From Rhizobium freirei PRF 81 (GTDB lineage: Bacteria > Pseudomonadota > Alphaproteobacteria > Rhizobiales > Rhizobiaceae), in the NCBI RefSeq assembly GCF_000359745.1, contig NZ_AQHN01000055.1:124001-188000 (forward strand): a stretch of DNA of 64,000 nt, written 5' to 3'. Below the pieces are notes generated by a model. It worked only from the letters and a program-made list of their open reading frames with translations. It did not search any database and had not been told where the DNA came from. The translations under genes and the position numbers were made by a program. Shown piece by piece: positions 48,313 through 56,806 of the stretch (positions are counted from its first letter, which is position 1; each line of letters starts with the position of its first letter).

Positions 48313-49272
48313 ATGAATGCGAACGGCGGCTCCTCGCTGCGGTTGCCGCAGTCGGAGCTGACTTTCGGCCTAGCGATGATGTTCATCTCCGTCATCTTCT
48401 CGCCGATCATCGATATCTTCTCCAAGCTTGCGGCAGCCACCGTCCCGCCGGCCGAGGTCACGGCCGCACGCTTCATCCTGCAAGCGCTTTTTGCCCTGCC
48501 GATCATGGCCATGCGGGGACAATGGGGCGTCTGGTCATGGCGTCGCAGCGGCGTGCATGCCATCCGTGCCGGTGTACTGACGCTATCCATGGTCTCGTTC
48601 GTGACCACCCTGCAAGTCATGGAAGTCGCCGATGCCATTGCCATCTTTTTCGTCGAGCCGATCATCCTGACCGTCCTCAGCAGCATCTTCCTGAAGGAGA
48701 CCATCGGCTGGCGGCGCTACACCGCCTGCGCGGTGGGCTTCTTCGGCGCAATGCTGATCATCCAGCCGAGCTTTCAGGAAGTTGGTTTCGTTGCTTTGCT
48801 GCCTGTCGTCACCGCGTTCTGCATCGCAGTCTATGTGATGATCACGCGAGTCGTCTCCCATAGCGAGGACGCGTCTTCGATGCAGTTCCAGACCGGCATA
48901 TGGGGCGTCGTTTTCAGCCTGATCCTGCTTGCCTTAGGCCGGGCGACCGGAATTGCGATCCTCGGTTCGGTCGTCCCGGACCCGACAGCCACGCTCTACC
49001 TGCTCGGCGTCGGCGTCAGCGCGGCCATCACAGGTATTCTTACAGTATATGCCTATCGCGCCGCGCCGGCCTCGATGCTGGCGCCATTACAATATTTCGA
49101 GATCGTCTCGGCAACGATCTTCGGATGGCTTGTCTTCGACAATTTTCCGGATGCCATCAAATGGCTCGGCATCCTCATCATTATCGGCTCCGGGCTCTAC
49201 ATTCTCTGGCGCGAGCGGCGCTTTGCATCCAAGCCGGTATCCGATACATCTGAAACAGCATTCACGCCATAA
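48313..49272 (+). CDS. EamA/DMT-family permease
   Basis: The 319-residue inner-membrane protein has ten predicted helices. Features are LAMMFISVIFSPIIDIFSKL, VEPIILTVLSSIFLKETIGW, and the second-repeat region AAPASMLAPLQYFEIVSATIFGWLVFDNFP. It starts 19 bases after the lipase-like gene and is followed 18 bases later by the CoA-transferase gene, so the three to four genes are probably co-transcribed. Substrate unknown. If the operon is a catabolic or export unit, this would be the membrane step. Confidence 0.87.
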   Translation: MNANGGSSLRLPQSELTFGLAMMFISVIFSPIIDIFSKLAAATVPPAEVTAARFILQALFALPIMAMRGQWGVWSWRRSGVHAIRAGVLTLSMVSFVTTLQVMEVADAIAIFFVEPIILTVLSSIFLKETIGWRRYTACAVGFFGAMLIIQPSFQEVGFVALLPVVTAFCIAVYVMITRVVSHSEDASSMQFQTGIWGVVFSLILLALGRATGIAILGSVVPDPTATLYLLGVGVSAAITGILTVYAYRAAPASMLAPLQYFEIVSATIFGWLVFDNFPDAIKWLGILIIIGSGLYILWRERRFASKPVSDTSETAFTP

Positions 49273-49290
49273 GCGGGAGAGCGGATCGAC

Positions 49291-50493
49291 ATGACAGACC
49301 AAAAGACCAAGAAACCTCCGCTTTCCGGTATTCGCGTCATCGAGCTCGCCCGCGTGCTGGCCGGTCCGTGGGCCGGGCAAATGCTGGCCGATCTCGGCGC
49401 CGACGTCATCAAGGTAGAAAATCCCGACGGCGGCGACGACACGCGCCAATGGGGACCGCCCTTCGTCGAAGGCAAGGACGGCGAGAACCTCTCGGCCGCC
49501 TACTATCACTCGGCCAACCGCGGCAAGCGCTCCGTCGCTGCCGATCTCAAGACCGAGGAAGGACAAGAACTGGTGCGCCGGCTGGTGAAGACCGCCGACG
49601 TGGTGATCGAGAACTTCAAGCTCGGCGGCCTTGTCAAATACGGGCTGGATTACGAGAGCCTGAGAAAAATCAATCCCCGCCTCGTCTATTGCTCCATCAC
49701 AGGCTTCGGGCAGACTGGCCCCTATGCCGGCCTTGCGGGCTATGATTACATCGTCCAGGGCATGTCCGGTTTCATGTCGATCACCGGTGAGCCGGACGGC
49801 CAGCCGGTGAAGGCAGGCGTTGCGATCGCCGATATCTTCACGGGCATCTATGCCGTCTCGGCGATCGAAGCGGCGCTGATCCACGCCCTAAAGTCTGGCG
49901 AAGGCCAGCTTGTCGATATGGCGCTGCTGGATGTGCAATCCGCCGTGCTTGCCAACCAGAACATGAACTATCTGATCTCGGGCAAGCCGCCCGTGCGGCT
50001 TGGCAACGCCCATCCCAATATCTCGCCTTACGAGGTCGTTCCGACCGGAGACGGCTATCTCATTCTGGCCGTCGGCAATGACGGGCAGTTCCGCCGCCTC
50101 TGCACCATTCTCGGCCTCGATACCTACGCCGACGACGAGCGCTATTCCACCAACAAGGCCCGCGTCGCCCACCGCCACGAGGTCCGGGCATTCATATCGG
50201 CAAAAACGTTGACGTGGAACAAGGCTGATCTGTTGAAGGCCTGCGAGGACAATGCCGTTCCGGCCGGTGCCATCAATACGATCGAGGATATGTTCGCCGA
50301 CCCGCAGATCAAAGCCCGCGGCCTGCGCATCGATCTCGAAGACGCCGCCGGCACCATGATCCCGAGCGTTCGCACGCCGATCGTCTTGTCGGAGACACCG
50401 TTGACTTATACGCGGCCAAGTCCGCGCCTTGGGGAGCATCAGGAGGAGGTTCTCGCCGAATTGGCGGAACTGGAGGGAAAGGCGAAGATATGA
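49291..50493 (+). CDS. Class III (CaiB/BaiF) CoA-transferase
   Basis: The 400-residue protein is a CoA-transferase of the formyl-CoA transferase fold. Family segments are GIRVIELARVLAGPWAGQMLADLGADVIKVE, NRGKRSVAADLKTEEGQEL, SITGFGQTGPYAGLAGYD and GQLVDMALLDVQSAVLANQ, the last carrying a conserved aspartate. VGNDGQFRRLC and HPNISPYEVVPTGDGY follow. It would move CoA between organic acids in the cytosol. Its stop overlaps the next gene, a ThDP enzyme, by four bases. The acid substrate is not evident. Confidence 0.92.
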   Translation: MTDQKTKKPPLSGIRVIELARVLAGPWAGQMLADLGADVIKVENPDGGDDTRQWGPPFVEGKDGENLSAAYYHSANRGKRSVAADLKTEEGQELVRRLVKTADVVIENFKLGGLVKYGLDYESLRKINPRLVYCSITGFGQTGPYAGLAGYDYIVQGMSGFMSITGEPDGQPVKAGVAIADIFTGIYAVSAIEAALIHALKSGEGQLVDMALLDVQSAVLANQNMNYLISGKPPVRLGNAHPNISPYEVVPTGDGYLILAVGNDGQFRRLCTILGLDTYADDERYSTNKARVAHRHEVRAFISAKTLTWNKADLLKACEDNAVPAGAINTIEDMFADPQIKARGLRIDLEDAAGTMIPSVRTPIVLSETPLTYTRPSPRLGEHQEEVLAELAELEGKAKI

Positions 50494-52148
50494 AACGAAC
50501 GGGCGGCCAACTCATCGTCGAGGCTTTGAAGGCAAATGGCGTCAAGCGCATTTCCTGCGTGCCGGGCGAGAGCTTTCTTGCGGTGCTCGATGCGCTGCAC
50601 GACAGCGACATCAATGTACTCGTCTGCCGTCAGGAGGGTGGTGCTGCGATGATGGCGGATGCCTGGGGCCGGCTGACCGGCGAGCCGGGTATCTGCATGG
50701 TGACCCGCGGCCCCGGAGCCACCAACGCATCGGCCGGCCTGCACATTGCCCGGCAGGACTCGATCCCGATGATCCTGTTCATCGGCCAGGTCCAGCGCGA
50801 TGCCCGCGAGCGCGAGGCGTTCCAGGAGGTGGAATTCCGCCGGGCACTGACCGAATACGCGAAATGGGTCGGCGAGATCGACGATGCTGCCCGCATCCCG
50901 GAGTTCGTCACCCGCGCGTTCGCGGTCGCGACATCGGGACGTCCCGGCCCCGTCGTGCTGACGCTGCCGGAAGACATGCTGCGCGACGAAGTCGAAGCGC
51001 CGGAAGCCAAGCCCTATACGCCTGTCGCCGCTCACCCCGGTCGCAGCGAGCTTGCCGATCTTCAGCGGCGCCTCGCTGCCGCAGAGCGCCCGATGATCAT
51101 TCTGGGAGGCACACGCTGGAATGACGAAGCCGTTGCCGGCATCCGGCAATTCGCAGAGCGCTTCAACCTACCCGTCGGCTGCTCCTTCCGCCGACAGATG
51201 CTGTTCGACCATCTGCACCCGAGCTATGCGGGCGACGTCGGCATCGGCATCAACCCGGCGCTGGCAAAGGAAATCAAGGAATCCGATCTGCTGATCCTGC
51301 TCGGCGGTCGCCTCTCCGAGATGCCTTCCTCCGGCTATACGCTGGTCGATATCCCCTACCCGCGCCAGCAGCTCGTCCATGTCTATCCCGATCCGTCGGA
51401 GCTGGGCCGCGTCTATCGTCCGGATCTGGCGATCTGTGCCAGCCCCACCGATTTCGTCGCCGCCCTTGCTGGTCTGGAGGCTCCGGGCAAAGCCCGTTGG
51501 GCAGAGCGGACCGAGCGCATGCACGCGGCCTATCTCGCCTGGTCAACGACGCCGGAGAAAAGCCCTGGCTCGGTTCACATGGGTCGCATCATGGATTGGA
51601 TCGAAGCCAATACGGCGGCCGATACGATCTTCACCAACGGTGCCGGCAATTACGCGACGTGGCTGCACCGCTTCCACCGTTTTCGCCGCTTCGAAACCCA
51701 GGCAGCGCCGGCTTCGGGATCAATGGGGTATGGCCTGCCGGCAGCAGTTGCCGCCAAGCAGCTGTTTCCGGAACGGGAAGTCATCTGCTTTGCCGGCGAC
51801 GGCTGCTTCATGATGCACGGGCAGGAATTCGCAACCGCCGTCCAATACGGCCTGCCGCTCATCACGCTGGTCATCAACAACGGCATGTACGGCACCATCC
51901 GCATGCATCAGGAGCGGGATTATCCCGGCCGCGTCAGCGGCACCGGGCTGAACAATCCCGATTTCGCTGCACTTGCCCGCGCCTATGGCGGTCACGGCGA
52001 GACGGTAAATGCGACGGAAGAATTCGCCCCGGCCTTCGAGCGAGCCCGCGCCAGCGGCAAACCGGCGATCATCGAAATCGCGCTCGATCCGGAAGCTATC
52101 ACGCCGTCGCGCACCCTGACGGAAATCGCCCAAACGAAAGGCCGGTGA
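50490..52148 (+). CDS. Thiamine diphosphate-dependent enzyme, acetolactate-synthase-like
   Basis: The 552-residue protein has the three-domain ThDP fold of acetolactate synthases and related decarboxylases. The cofactor-activating glutamate is E49 in VCRQEGGAAMMADAWGRL. VTRGPGATNASAGLHIA is near 72. ATSGRPGPVVLTLPEDML resembles ALS. The ThDP/Mg motif runs from G436DG438 to N463N464. It is probably not a true IlvB: no ilvH-like gene is nearby, and its partner is a CoA-transferase. It might act on a 2-oxo acid or an acyl-CoA. Oxalyl-CoA decarboxylase was considered and disfavoured. Confidence 0.85.
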   Translation: MKRTGGQLIVEALKANGVKRISCVPGESFLAVLDALHDSDINVLVCRQEGGAAMMADAWGRLTGEPGICMVTRGPGATNASAGLHIARQDSIPMILFIGQVQRDAREREAFQEVEFRRALTEYAKWVGEIDDAARIPEFVTRAFAVATSGRPGPVVLTLPEDMLRDEVEAPEAKPYTPVAAHPGRSELADLQRRLAAAERPMIILGGTRWNDEAVAGIRQFAERFNLPVGCSFRRQMLFDHLHPSYAGDVGIGINPALAKEIKESDLLILLGGRLSEMPSSGYTLVDIPYPRQQLVHVYPDPSELGRVYRPDLAICASPTDFVAALAGLEAPGKARWAERTERMHAAYLAWSTTPEKSPGSVHMGRIMDWIEANTAADTIFTNGAGNYATWLHRFHRFRRFETQAAPASGSMGYGLPAAVAAKQLFPEREVICFAGDGCFMMHGQEFATAVQYGLPLITLVINNGMYGTIRMHQERDYPGRVSGTGLNNPDFAALARAYGGHGETVNATEEFAPAFERARASGKPAIIEIALDPEAITPSRTLTEIAQTKGR

Positions 52149-52167
52149 GCGCAAGCTCCCCGGCCTT
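52138..52167. terminator. Hairpin at the end of the ThDP enzyme gene
   Basis: AAGGCCGG (52138-52145) pairs with CCGGCCTT (52160-52167) and encloses the stop codon. No long T-run follows, so termination is weak or shared with the convergent ridA. Confidence 0.4.
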
Positions 52168-52188
52168 CCAAACACATAGTGCGCTGAC

Positions 52189-52533
52189 TTAGTCAAGCGC
52201 GGCGGTCACGATGAACTCGACCTTGTACTTCGGCGCTGCGAGCTTGGCTTCGCTGGTGGCGCGAGCAGGCGTGTTTGCCGGATCGACCCAGGCTTCCCAG
52301 GCAGCGTTCATTTCTGCGAAGTCGGAAATGTCGGAGAGATAGATGAGCGTCTGGAGGACCTTCGACTTGTTGGTGCCGGCTGCTGCGAGCAGGCGGTCAA
52401 CTTCAGCCAGTGCCGACTTGCACTGATCCGTAACGCTTGCGCCTTCGCCGACCTGGCCTGCGAGGTAAACGGTGTTGCCGTGGATGACAGCGCCGCTCAT
52501 GCGGGCGCCAACGTCGATACGCTTGATGCTCAT
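52189..52533 (-). CDS. RidA/YjgF family protein
   Basis: The 114-residue protein starts MSIKRIDVGARMSGAVIHGN. VYLAGQVGEGASVTDQCKSAL and DISDFAEMNAAWEAWVDPANTPARATSEAKL are RidA-family segments, the latter including the conserved PARATSEA stretch with the substrate-contact arginine. Such proteins hydrolyse reactive enamine/imine intermediates released by PLP enzymes. A short AGGAG site precedes the ATG. It lies downstream of the TIGR01244 gene on the same strand (100-base gap). A partner enzyme is not evident. Confidence 0.9.
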   Translation of the reverse strand: MSIKRIDVGARMSGAVIHGNTVYLAGQVGEGASVTDQCKSALAEVDRLLAAAGTNKSKVLQTLIYLSDISDFAEMNAAWEAWVDPANTPARATSEAKLAAPKYKVEFIVTAALD

Positions 52534-52633
52534 GGTTTTCTCCTGATGTTGTTTTTCGACAGGTGAACAGGGCGCGGCACTTAGCCTGCCCTGCAATCTC
52601 GATGGCCGGGAAAGCCCGTTCAGCCGCGCCAGT

Positions 52634-52972
52634 TTAGCCGCGAATATGCTGCGTCTTCTGATAGATCGCTGTCGAGCGTGCGCCCGACCGGCAATAGCCG
52701 AGCATCGGCCGCGGAAACTCGTCGAGCGCATCGACCATGCCGCGCACGGCTTCTTCCGTCACACCCATCGGGCCGACGGGCACATGGGTGATCTCAAGGC
52801 CGAGCTCCTTGGCGCGTGCCTCGATTGCTCCGAACGGCGTCTGATCCGGGCTTTCGCCGTCCGGGCGATGGCAAACGATGGACTTGAAACCCATGGCCTT
52901 GATCTGGTCGAGATCCTCTACGCTGATCTGGCCGGATACCGAGTACTCATCGTCGATCGGGCGGATATCCAT
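52634..52972 (-). CDS. TIGR01244/DUF442 family phosphatase-like protein
   Basis: The 112-residue protein has a PTP/rhodanese-like fold. It starts MDIRPIDDEYSVSGQIS, contains SIVCHRPDGESPDQTPF, and carries a CX5R-type loop, CRSGARS, near residue 94. This pattern matches the TIGR01244 (Blh-like, DUF442) proteins, which are described as sulfur-metabolism or phosphatase-like. The catalytic cysteine and arginine are both present. Actual substrate is unknown. Confidence 0.85.
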   Translation of the reverse strand: MDIRPIDDEYSVSGQISVEDLDQIKAMGFKSIVCHRPDGESPDQTPFGAIEARAKELGLEITHVPVGPMGVTEEAVRGMVDALDEFPRPMLGYCRSGARSTAIYQKTQHIRG

Positions 52973-53044
52973 GGTTCATGTCCTCTCTAAAACCGTGGCC
53001 TTGATCTACGCCGCCCCGGATCAAGCGTCAACCGCCGCACGCGC

Positions 53045-53884
53045 TCAAACGAAGGCAAAGTTGAGCGCAAAACTACGGGATTCGCCAGGCTGGAGAATAT
53101 TGAATTCGCCCGCCTCCTCAAGCTCAGCGCGCGAAACCCAGCGGTGCGAAACGGGCTCGATACCGAACACATGCGCCGGCGCGCGCTGATTGCGCCAGAC
53201 CTGCAGGAAAGGCAGCGTATCCGTGCCGAAACGCACCCTCAAAGACTTGCCGCCGATCGCCGCGATCGGACCGAGACTGATTTCTGCCCAGTCCTCTCCC
53301 TTATCTTCTGCCGGCACACAGAAAATGTCGCCACCCTCCTCGCCGAACGTCCAGGGAAAACCGCCATTCTCAAGCATCTGCCCGGTGAGACGCGTGCCGC
53401 TGTCGAACCACTTCCCCCCGATATTCATGTGGTACATGAGGAAGACCGGCATCGCCTCGACACTCGTATTGACGACACGATCGGCAAGCGAGACCTCGCC
53501 GCTCGCGCCATCGATACGCCAATGGCGCTCCAGTCTCGCCGTTCGCCCCTCGGCGGTGACGATGTCGATATCGGCACGGCATTCCGCATTGCCATTTTCG
53601 AATTTGGTCCAAAGAATTTTGGCCGGATGAGAGGAAAATGAGCCGTGCAGCGGATAGCGCCTTCCCTCGAATGCGCCCGTCATCGGCTGCGGATGACGGA
53701 TATGATCCGGACCGCAAGTGAAGAGGAAGCCCTCCAGAGAGTGGTCGATGCGCGGGTCCCCATCATCTGGAATGGCACGCCCGGGAGCGAGGTTGTTTCC
53801 ATCGACGACGCAGGTGCCGATATCCAGAACGGAGGTTTCATCCAGCGCCAGCTTAGGCCCTTTGGCTGCGGCAAAATCCATCAT
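53045..53884 (-). CDS. DUF4432 / aldose-1-epimerase-like protein
   Basis: The 279-residue protein starts MMDFAAAKGPKLALDETS. It looks like an epimerase-fold DUF4432 protein: YPLHGSFSSHPAKILW, IDGASGEVSLADRVVNTS, PVFLMYHMNIGGKW and a final HVFGIEPVSHRW. The conserved His and Glu in the epimerase-like cleft (LHGSF, YHMN, GIEP) are seen. Two ATGs (53884 and 53881) are adjacent; GGGAGG lies upstream. It is divergent from the L,D-transpeptidase gene. It probably binds a sugar, but the substrate is unknown and its neighbours give no hint. Confidence 0.75.
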   Translation of the reverse strand: MMDFAAAKGPKLALDETSVLDIGTCVVDGNNLAPGRAIPDDGDPRIDHSLEGFLFTCGPDHIRHPQPMTGAFEGRRYPLHGSFSSHPAKILWTKFENGNAECRADIDIVTAEGRTARLERHWRIDGASGEVSLADRVVNTSVEAMPVFLMYHMNIGGKWFDSGTRLTGQMLENGGFPWTFGEEGGDIFCVPAEDKGEDWAEISLGPIAAIGGKSLRVRFGTDTLPFLQVWRNQRAPAHVFGIEPVSHRWVSRAELEEAGEFNILQPGESRSFALNFAFV

Positions 53885-54100
53885 TCTCCGAAATCCTCCC
53901 AGACAGGCTCCGCGCATGGGCGCCGTCCCACAATAGAGCGCGGCGCAAATAAACGGTGATTTACCTTACCGATTGTTAACTCGAACCCTTGATCACACAA
54001 ATTTTTATATTTTATTCAGCATGATAATCTAAATTTCCATACTGGCGTCAAAATTGCCATGTGTGTGTCAGCCGAACGACTATCCGAGGATTCGACAGAC

Positions 54101-55540
54101 GTGAACCGGTTCGTAAAATTGAGTTTTGTCTTGGCAATGACTGCCACGATGTCCGCGCTCGCGCTGAGCAACGCGCAGGCACAATATTATCGTGGCGGAA
54201 ACGGCAATACGGTTCTAGTCACACCCGACGGGCGAATTCTCGAGCAGTACCCCGATGGGGGCGGATATTCCATGGCGAGAGACGGACGCGGCCGCCGCGT
54301 TCTCGTCGACGCCTATGGCAATATCGTTGCGACGGAAATGAGGGCGAGCACCTATTATCCCAAAGCACCGGCCCGCGATGCCTATAACGATAATGGATAC
54401 GGCAATGGCGGCCGCTATGGCGACACGCAGCTTTCCAACAATGGCGGCTATCGCGACTATCGCCAGTATCGCACCGACGGCTACGGTCAGCAGGATCAGG
54501 ATATCGTAACCGGCGGCATTCCGCGTGATGGCGATATTCTGCGCCAGCCGCTCGACGACCAGCCAATGCCGGGCAAAAGCCCAAACCAGATGAATTCGAC
54601 CGGCAACGACTATGCCTCGATCGACCCGCAGCAGGGCACGCCGGATATCATCCGCAAGCCGCAGCAGGCGGATCCAGTCATCACGCTCAAGGGCAAGTCG
54701 AAAATGGAAATCACCGCGCTTGAGGTCTTCCTCGCGCGGCAGGGTATTTCCCCAGGCGCCATCGACGGCCGCATGGGCGCAAACGTCACCAAGGCGATCT
54801 ATGCCTATCAGCAGATGACCGGCCAGACGCTCGATCCGAACAATACCGACGCGATCCTCGAACAGCTGCGCATGTCCGGCGGCATGCCAATCATCAATTA
54901 TACGATCACCGCAGCCGACGCGGCTGGCCCCTATGTCGCCTCGATCCCCGAAGACTACGCGGCGAAGTCCCAGATGCCGTCGCTCGGCTATACGTCGACC
55001 ACGGAAATGCTGGCGGAGCGCTTTCATATGGATGAAGGCTACCTGAAGGCACTCAATCCGGGCGTCGATTTCACTGTACCTGGCAACACCATCAAGGTCG
55101 TCAATACCGGCCCCAGCAAGACCGGCGCGGTCGCCAAGATCCTTGCGGATAAAGGGCGCAAGCAGGTTTTCGCCTATGATGCCAACGGCACGCTGATCGC
55201 CGCTTACCCGGCCAGTATCGGCTCTGCCGACACGCCTTCGCCGTCCGGCACGGTCACAGTCGAGCGCGTCGCCTTCAATCCAGGCTACACATACAATCCA
55301 AAAATCAACTTCCAGCAAGCCGGAAACGACAAGGTTCTCAACATCCCACCCGGTCCGAACGGTCCGGTTGGAACAGTGTGGATGGCCCTGTCAAAGCCAA
55401 CCTACGGTATCCACGGTACGCCTGACCCTTCCAGAATCGGCAAGACGCAGAGCCATGGCTGCGTGCGTCTCACAAACTGGGATGCGACGGAGCTGGCAAA
55501 GATGGTCAAGCCCGGCGTGGTCGTGGAATTCGTCGACTGA
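54101..55540 (+). CDS. L,D-transpeptidase with PG-binding and LysM-like domains
   Basis: The 479-residue exported protein would make 3-3 cross-links in murein. After a signal peptide (KLSFVLAMTATMSALALSNAQAQ) come a low-complexity Tyr/Gly/Asp region (about 30-150), a PG_binding_1-like segment (EVFLARQGISPGAIDGRMG, near 215-235), a LysM-like segment (MLAERFHMDEGYLKALNPG, near 305-325) and a C-terminal YkuD domain. The catalytic motif is HGTPDP followed by SHGCVRLTNWD, whose Cys is the nucleophile. The start is uncertain: GTG 54101 gives a compact signal and a GAGGA upstream, while ATG 54059 would add 14 residues. Confidence 0.88.
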   Translation: MNRFVKLSFVLAMTATMSALALSNAQAQYYRGGNGNTVLVTPDGRILEQYPDGGGYSMARDGRGRRVLVDAYGNIVATEMRASTYYPKAPARDAYNDNGYGNGGRYGDTQLSNNGGYRDYRQYRTDGYGQQDQDIVTGGIPRDGDILRQPLDDQPMPGKSPNQMNSTGNDYASIDPQQGTPDIIRKPQQADPVITLKGKSKMEITALEVFLARQGISPGAIDGRMGANVTKAIYAYQQMTGQTLDPNNTDAILEQLRMSGGMPIINYTITAADAAGPYVASIPEDYAAKSQMPSLGYTSTTEMLAERFHMDEGYLKALNPGVDFTVPGNTIKVVNTGPSKTGAVAKILADKGRKQVFAYDANGTLIAAYPASIGSADTPSPSGTVTVERVAFNPGYTYNPKINFQQAGNDKVLNIPPGPNGPVGTVWMALSKPTYGIHGTPDPSRIGKTQSHGCVRLTNWDATELAKMVKPGVVVEFVD

Positions 55541-55563
55541 TCGCCAGACACGGCTGAACAAAG

Positions 55564-55593
55564 AAGCCGCCGGGCTCACCCGGCGGCTTTTTT
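55564..55593. terminator. Terminator after the L,D-transpeptidase gene
   Basis: AAGCCGCCGGG (55564-55574), a 4-base loop and CCCGGCGGCTT (55579-55589) are followed by T residues to 55593. It separates this gene from the convergent alcohol dehydrogenase gene. Confidence 0.9.
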
Positions 55594-55657
55594 GTTGTCC
55601 TGAAGTGCTCGACGCACCGCAACTTTCGTCCGGCGCGTCGAGATGTTCCGCAATGCC

Positions 55658-56806
55658 TCAGAAGCAGTCGCGGAAAAGAGCCTTCGTGTTTTCCAGCGTC
55701 ATCGGCACCGGATTGCCACCGGCGCTCGGGTCTTCGATTGCCATGGCAGAAAGCTCGTCGATGCGGTCGGGCGTGATGCCCATGGCCGATAGGCTTTCCG
55801 GAACGCCGAGTTCAGCACGCAGCTGCAGCACGTAGTCATAGAAGCCGTCGAAGCCGCCGGCGATGCCGAGGTAGGCTGCCGCGCGGGCGATCTTCTCCTC
55901 GATGGCCTTGCGGTTGAAGCGCAGGACCGCCGGCATGACAACGGCATTGGTCATGCCATGATGCGTGTTGTAGACAGCGCCGATCGGGTGTGACAGCGCA
56001 TGGATGGCACCAAGGCCCTTCTGGAAGGCGACCGCACCCATCGCGGCAGCGCTCATCATGTTGGCGCGAGCTTCGAGATCCGTTCCCTCGCGATAGGCCC
56101 GCGGCAGGAATTCCTTGACCAGACGCATGCCTTCCAGCGCGATGCCGGCCGACATCGGATGGTAGAACGGCGAGGAATAGGCTTCCAGGCAATGGGCAAA
56201 CGCGTCCATGCCCGTACCCGCCGTGATGACCTTCGGCATGCCGACAGTCAGTTCCGGATCGGCGATGACGACGCCCGGCAGGAACTTCGGGTGGAAGATG
56301 ATCTTCTTCACATGCGTCGCGGAATTGGTGATAACGCTGGCGCGGCCGACTTCAGAACCGGTGCCTGCCGTAGTCGGCACGGCGACGATCGGTGCGATCC
56401 CTTCGAGATTGGCGCGGGTCCACCAGTCACCAATATCTTCGAAATCCCAAACCGGCCGGGTCTGGCCAGCCATGAAGGCGACGCACTTGCCGAGATCGAG
56501 GCCGGAGCCGCCGCCGAAGGCGACGACGCCGTCGTGACCGCCATCCTTGAATGCCTTCACGCCGGCTTCAAGATTCTTCTCGTTCGGGTTCGGATCGACA
56601 TCGGCAAAGATTGCTCGACCGAGACCTGCATCCTCCAGAATGTCGAGGGCCGTCTTGGTGATCGCCATAGACGCAAGTCCCCGGTCAGTGACCAGGAGAG
56701 GCTTCTTCATGCCCAGGCTCTTGCAGGCGTCCGCGAGTTCCTTGATACGGCCGCGGCCGAGCTTGAAGGCGTTCGGATAGCTCCAGTTGGCTGAGATGTT
56801 GCTCAT
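55658..56806 (-). CDS. Iron-containing alcohol dehydrogenase
   Basis: The 382-residue protein is a group III (Fe) alcohol dehydrogenase. The nucleotide motif is AFGGGSGLDLGK (GGGS 98-101), followed by VPTTAGTGSEVGRASVI. Metal ligands are D201 and H205 in TAGTGMDAFAHCLEAY, H269/H273 in GAIHALSHPIGA and H282/H283 in NTHHGMTNAV. It would oxidise a primary alcohol with NAD(P)+ or reduce an aldehyde. Its ATG overlaps the ALDH stop in ATGA, so the two steps are translationally coupled. The substrate may be a gamma-glutamylated amino alcohol (see findings); this is inference. Confidence 0.93.
   Translation of the reverse strand: MSNISANWSYPNAFKLGRGRIKELADACKSLGMKKPLLVTDRGLASMAITKTALDILEDAGLGRAIFADVDPNPNEKNLEAGVKAFKDGGHDGVVAFGGGSGLDLGKCVAFMAGQTRPVWDFEDIGDWWTRANLEGIAPIVAVPTTAGTGSEVGRASVITNSATHVKKIIFHPKFLPGVVIADPELTVGMPKVITAGTGMDAFAHCLEAYSSPFYHPMSAGIALEGMRLVKEFLPRAYREGTDLEARANMMSAAAMGAVAFQKGLGAIHALSHPIGAVYNTHHGMTNAVVMPAVLRFNRKAIEEKIARAAAYLGIAGGFDGFYDYVLQLRAELGVPESLSAMGITPDRIDELSAMAIEDPSAGGNPVPMTLENTKALFRDCF

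Noticed and set aside
49291-52148. Oxalate catabolism pair (formyl-CoA transferase and oxalyl-CoA decarboxylase)
   Set aside because: The ThDP protein resembles acetolactate-synthase-type enzymes around its glutamate and GRPGP region. The oxalate assignment is not supported by motif reading.
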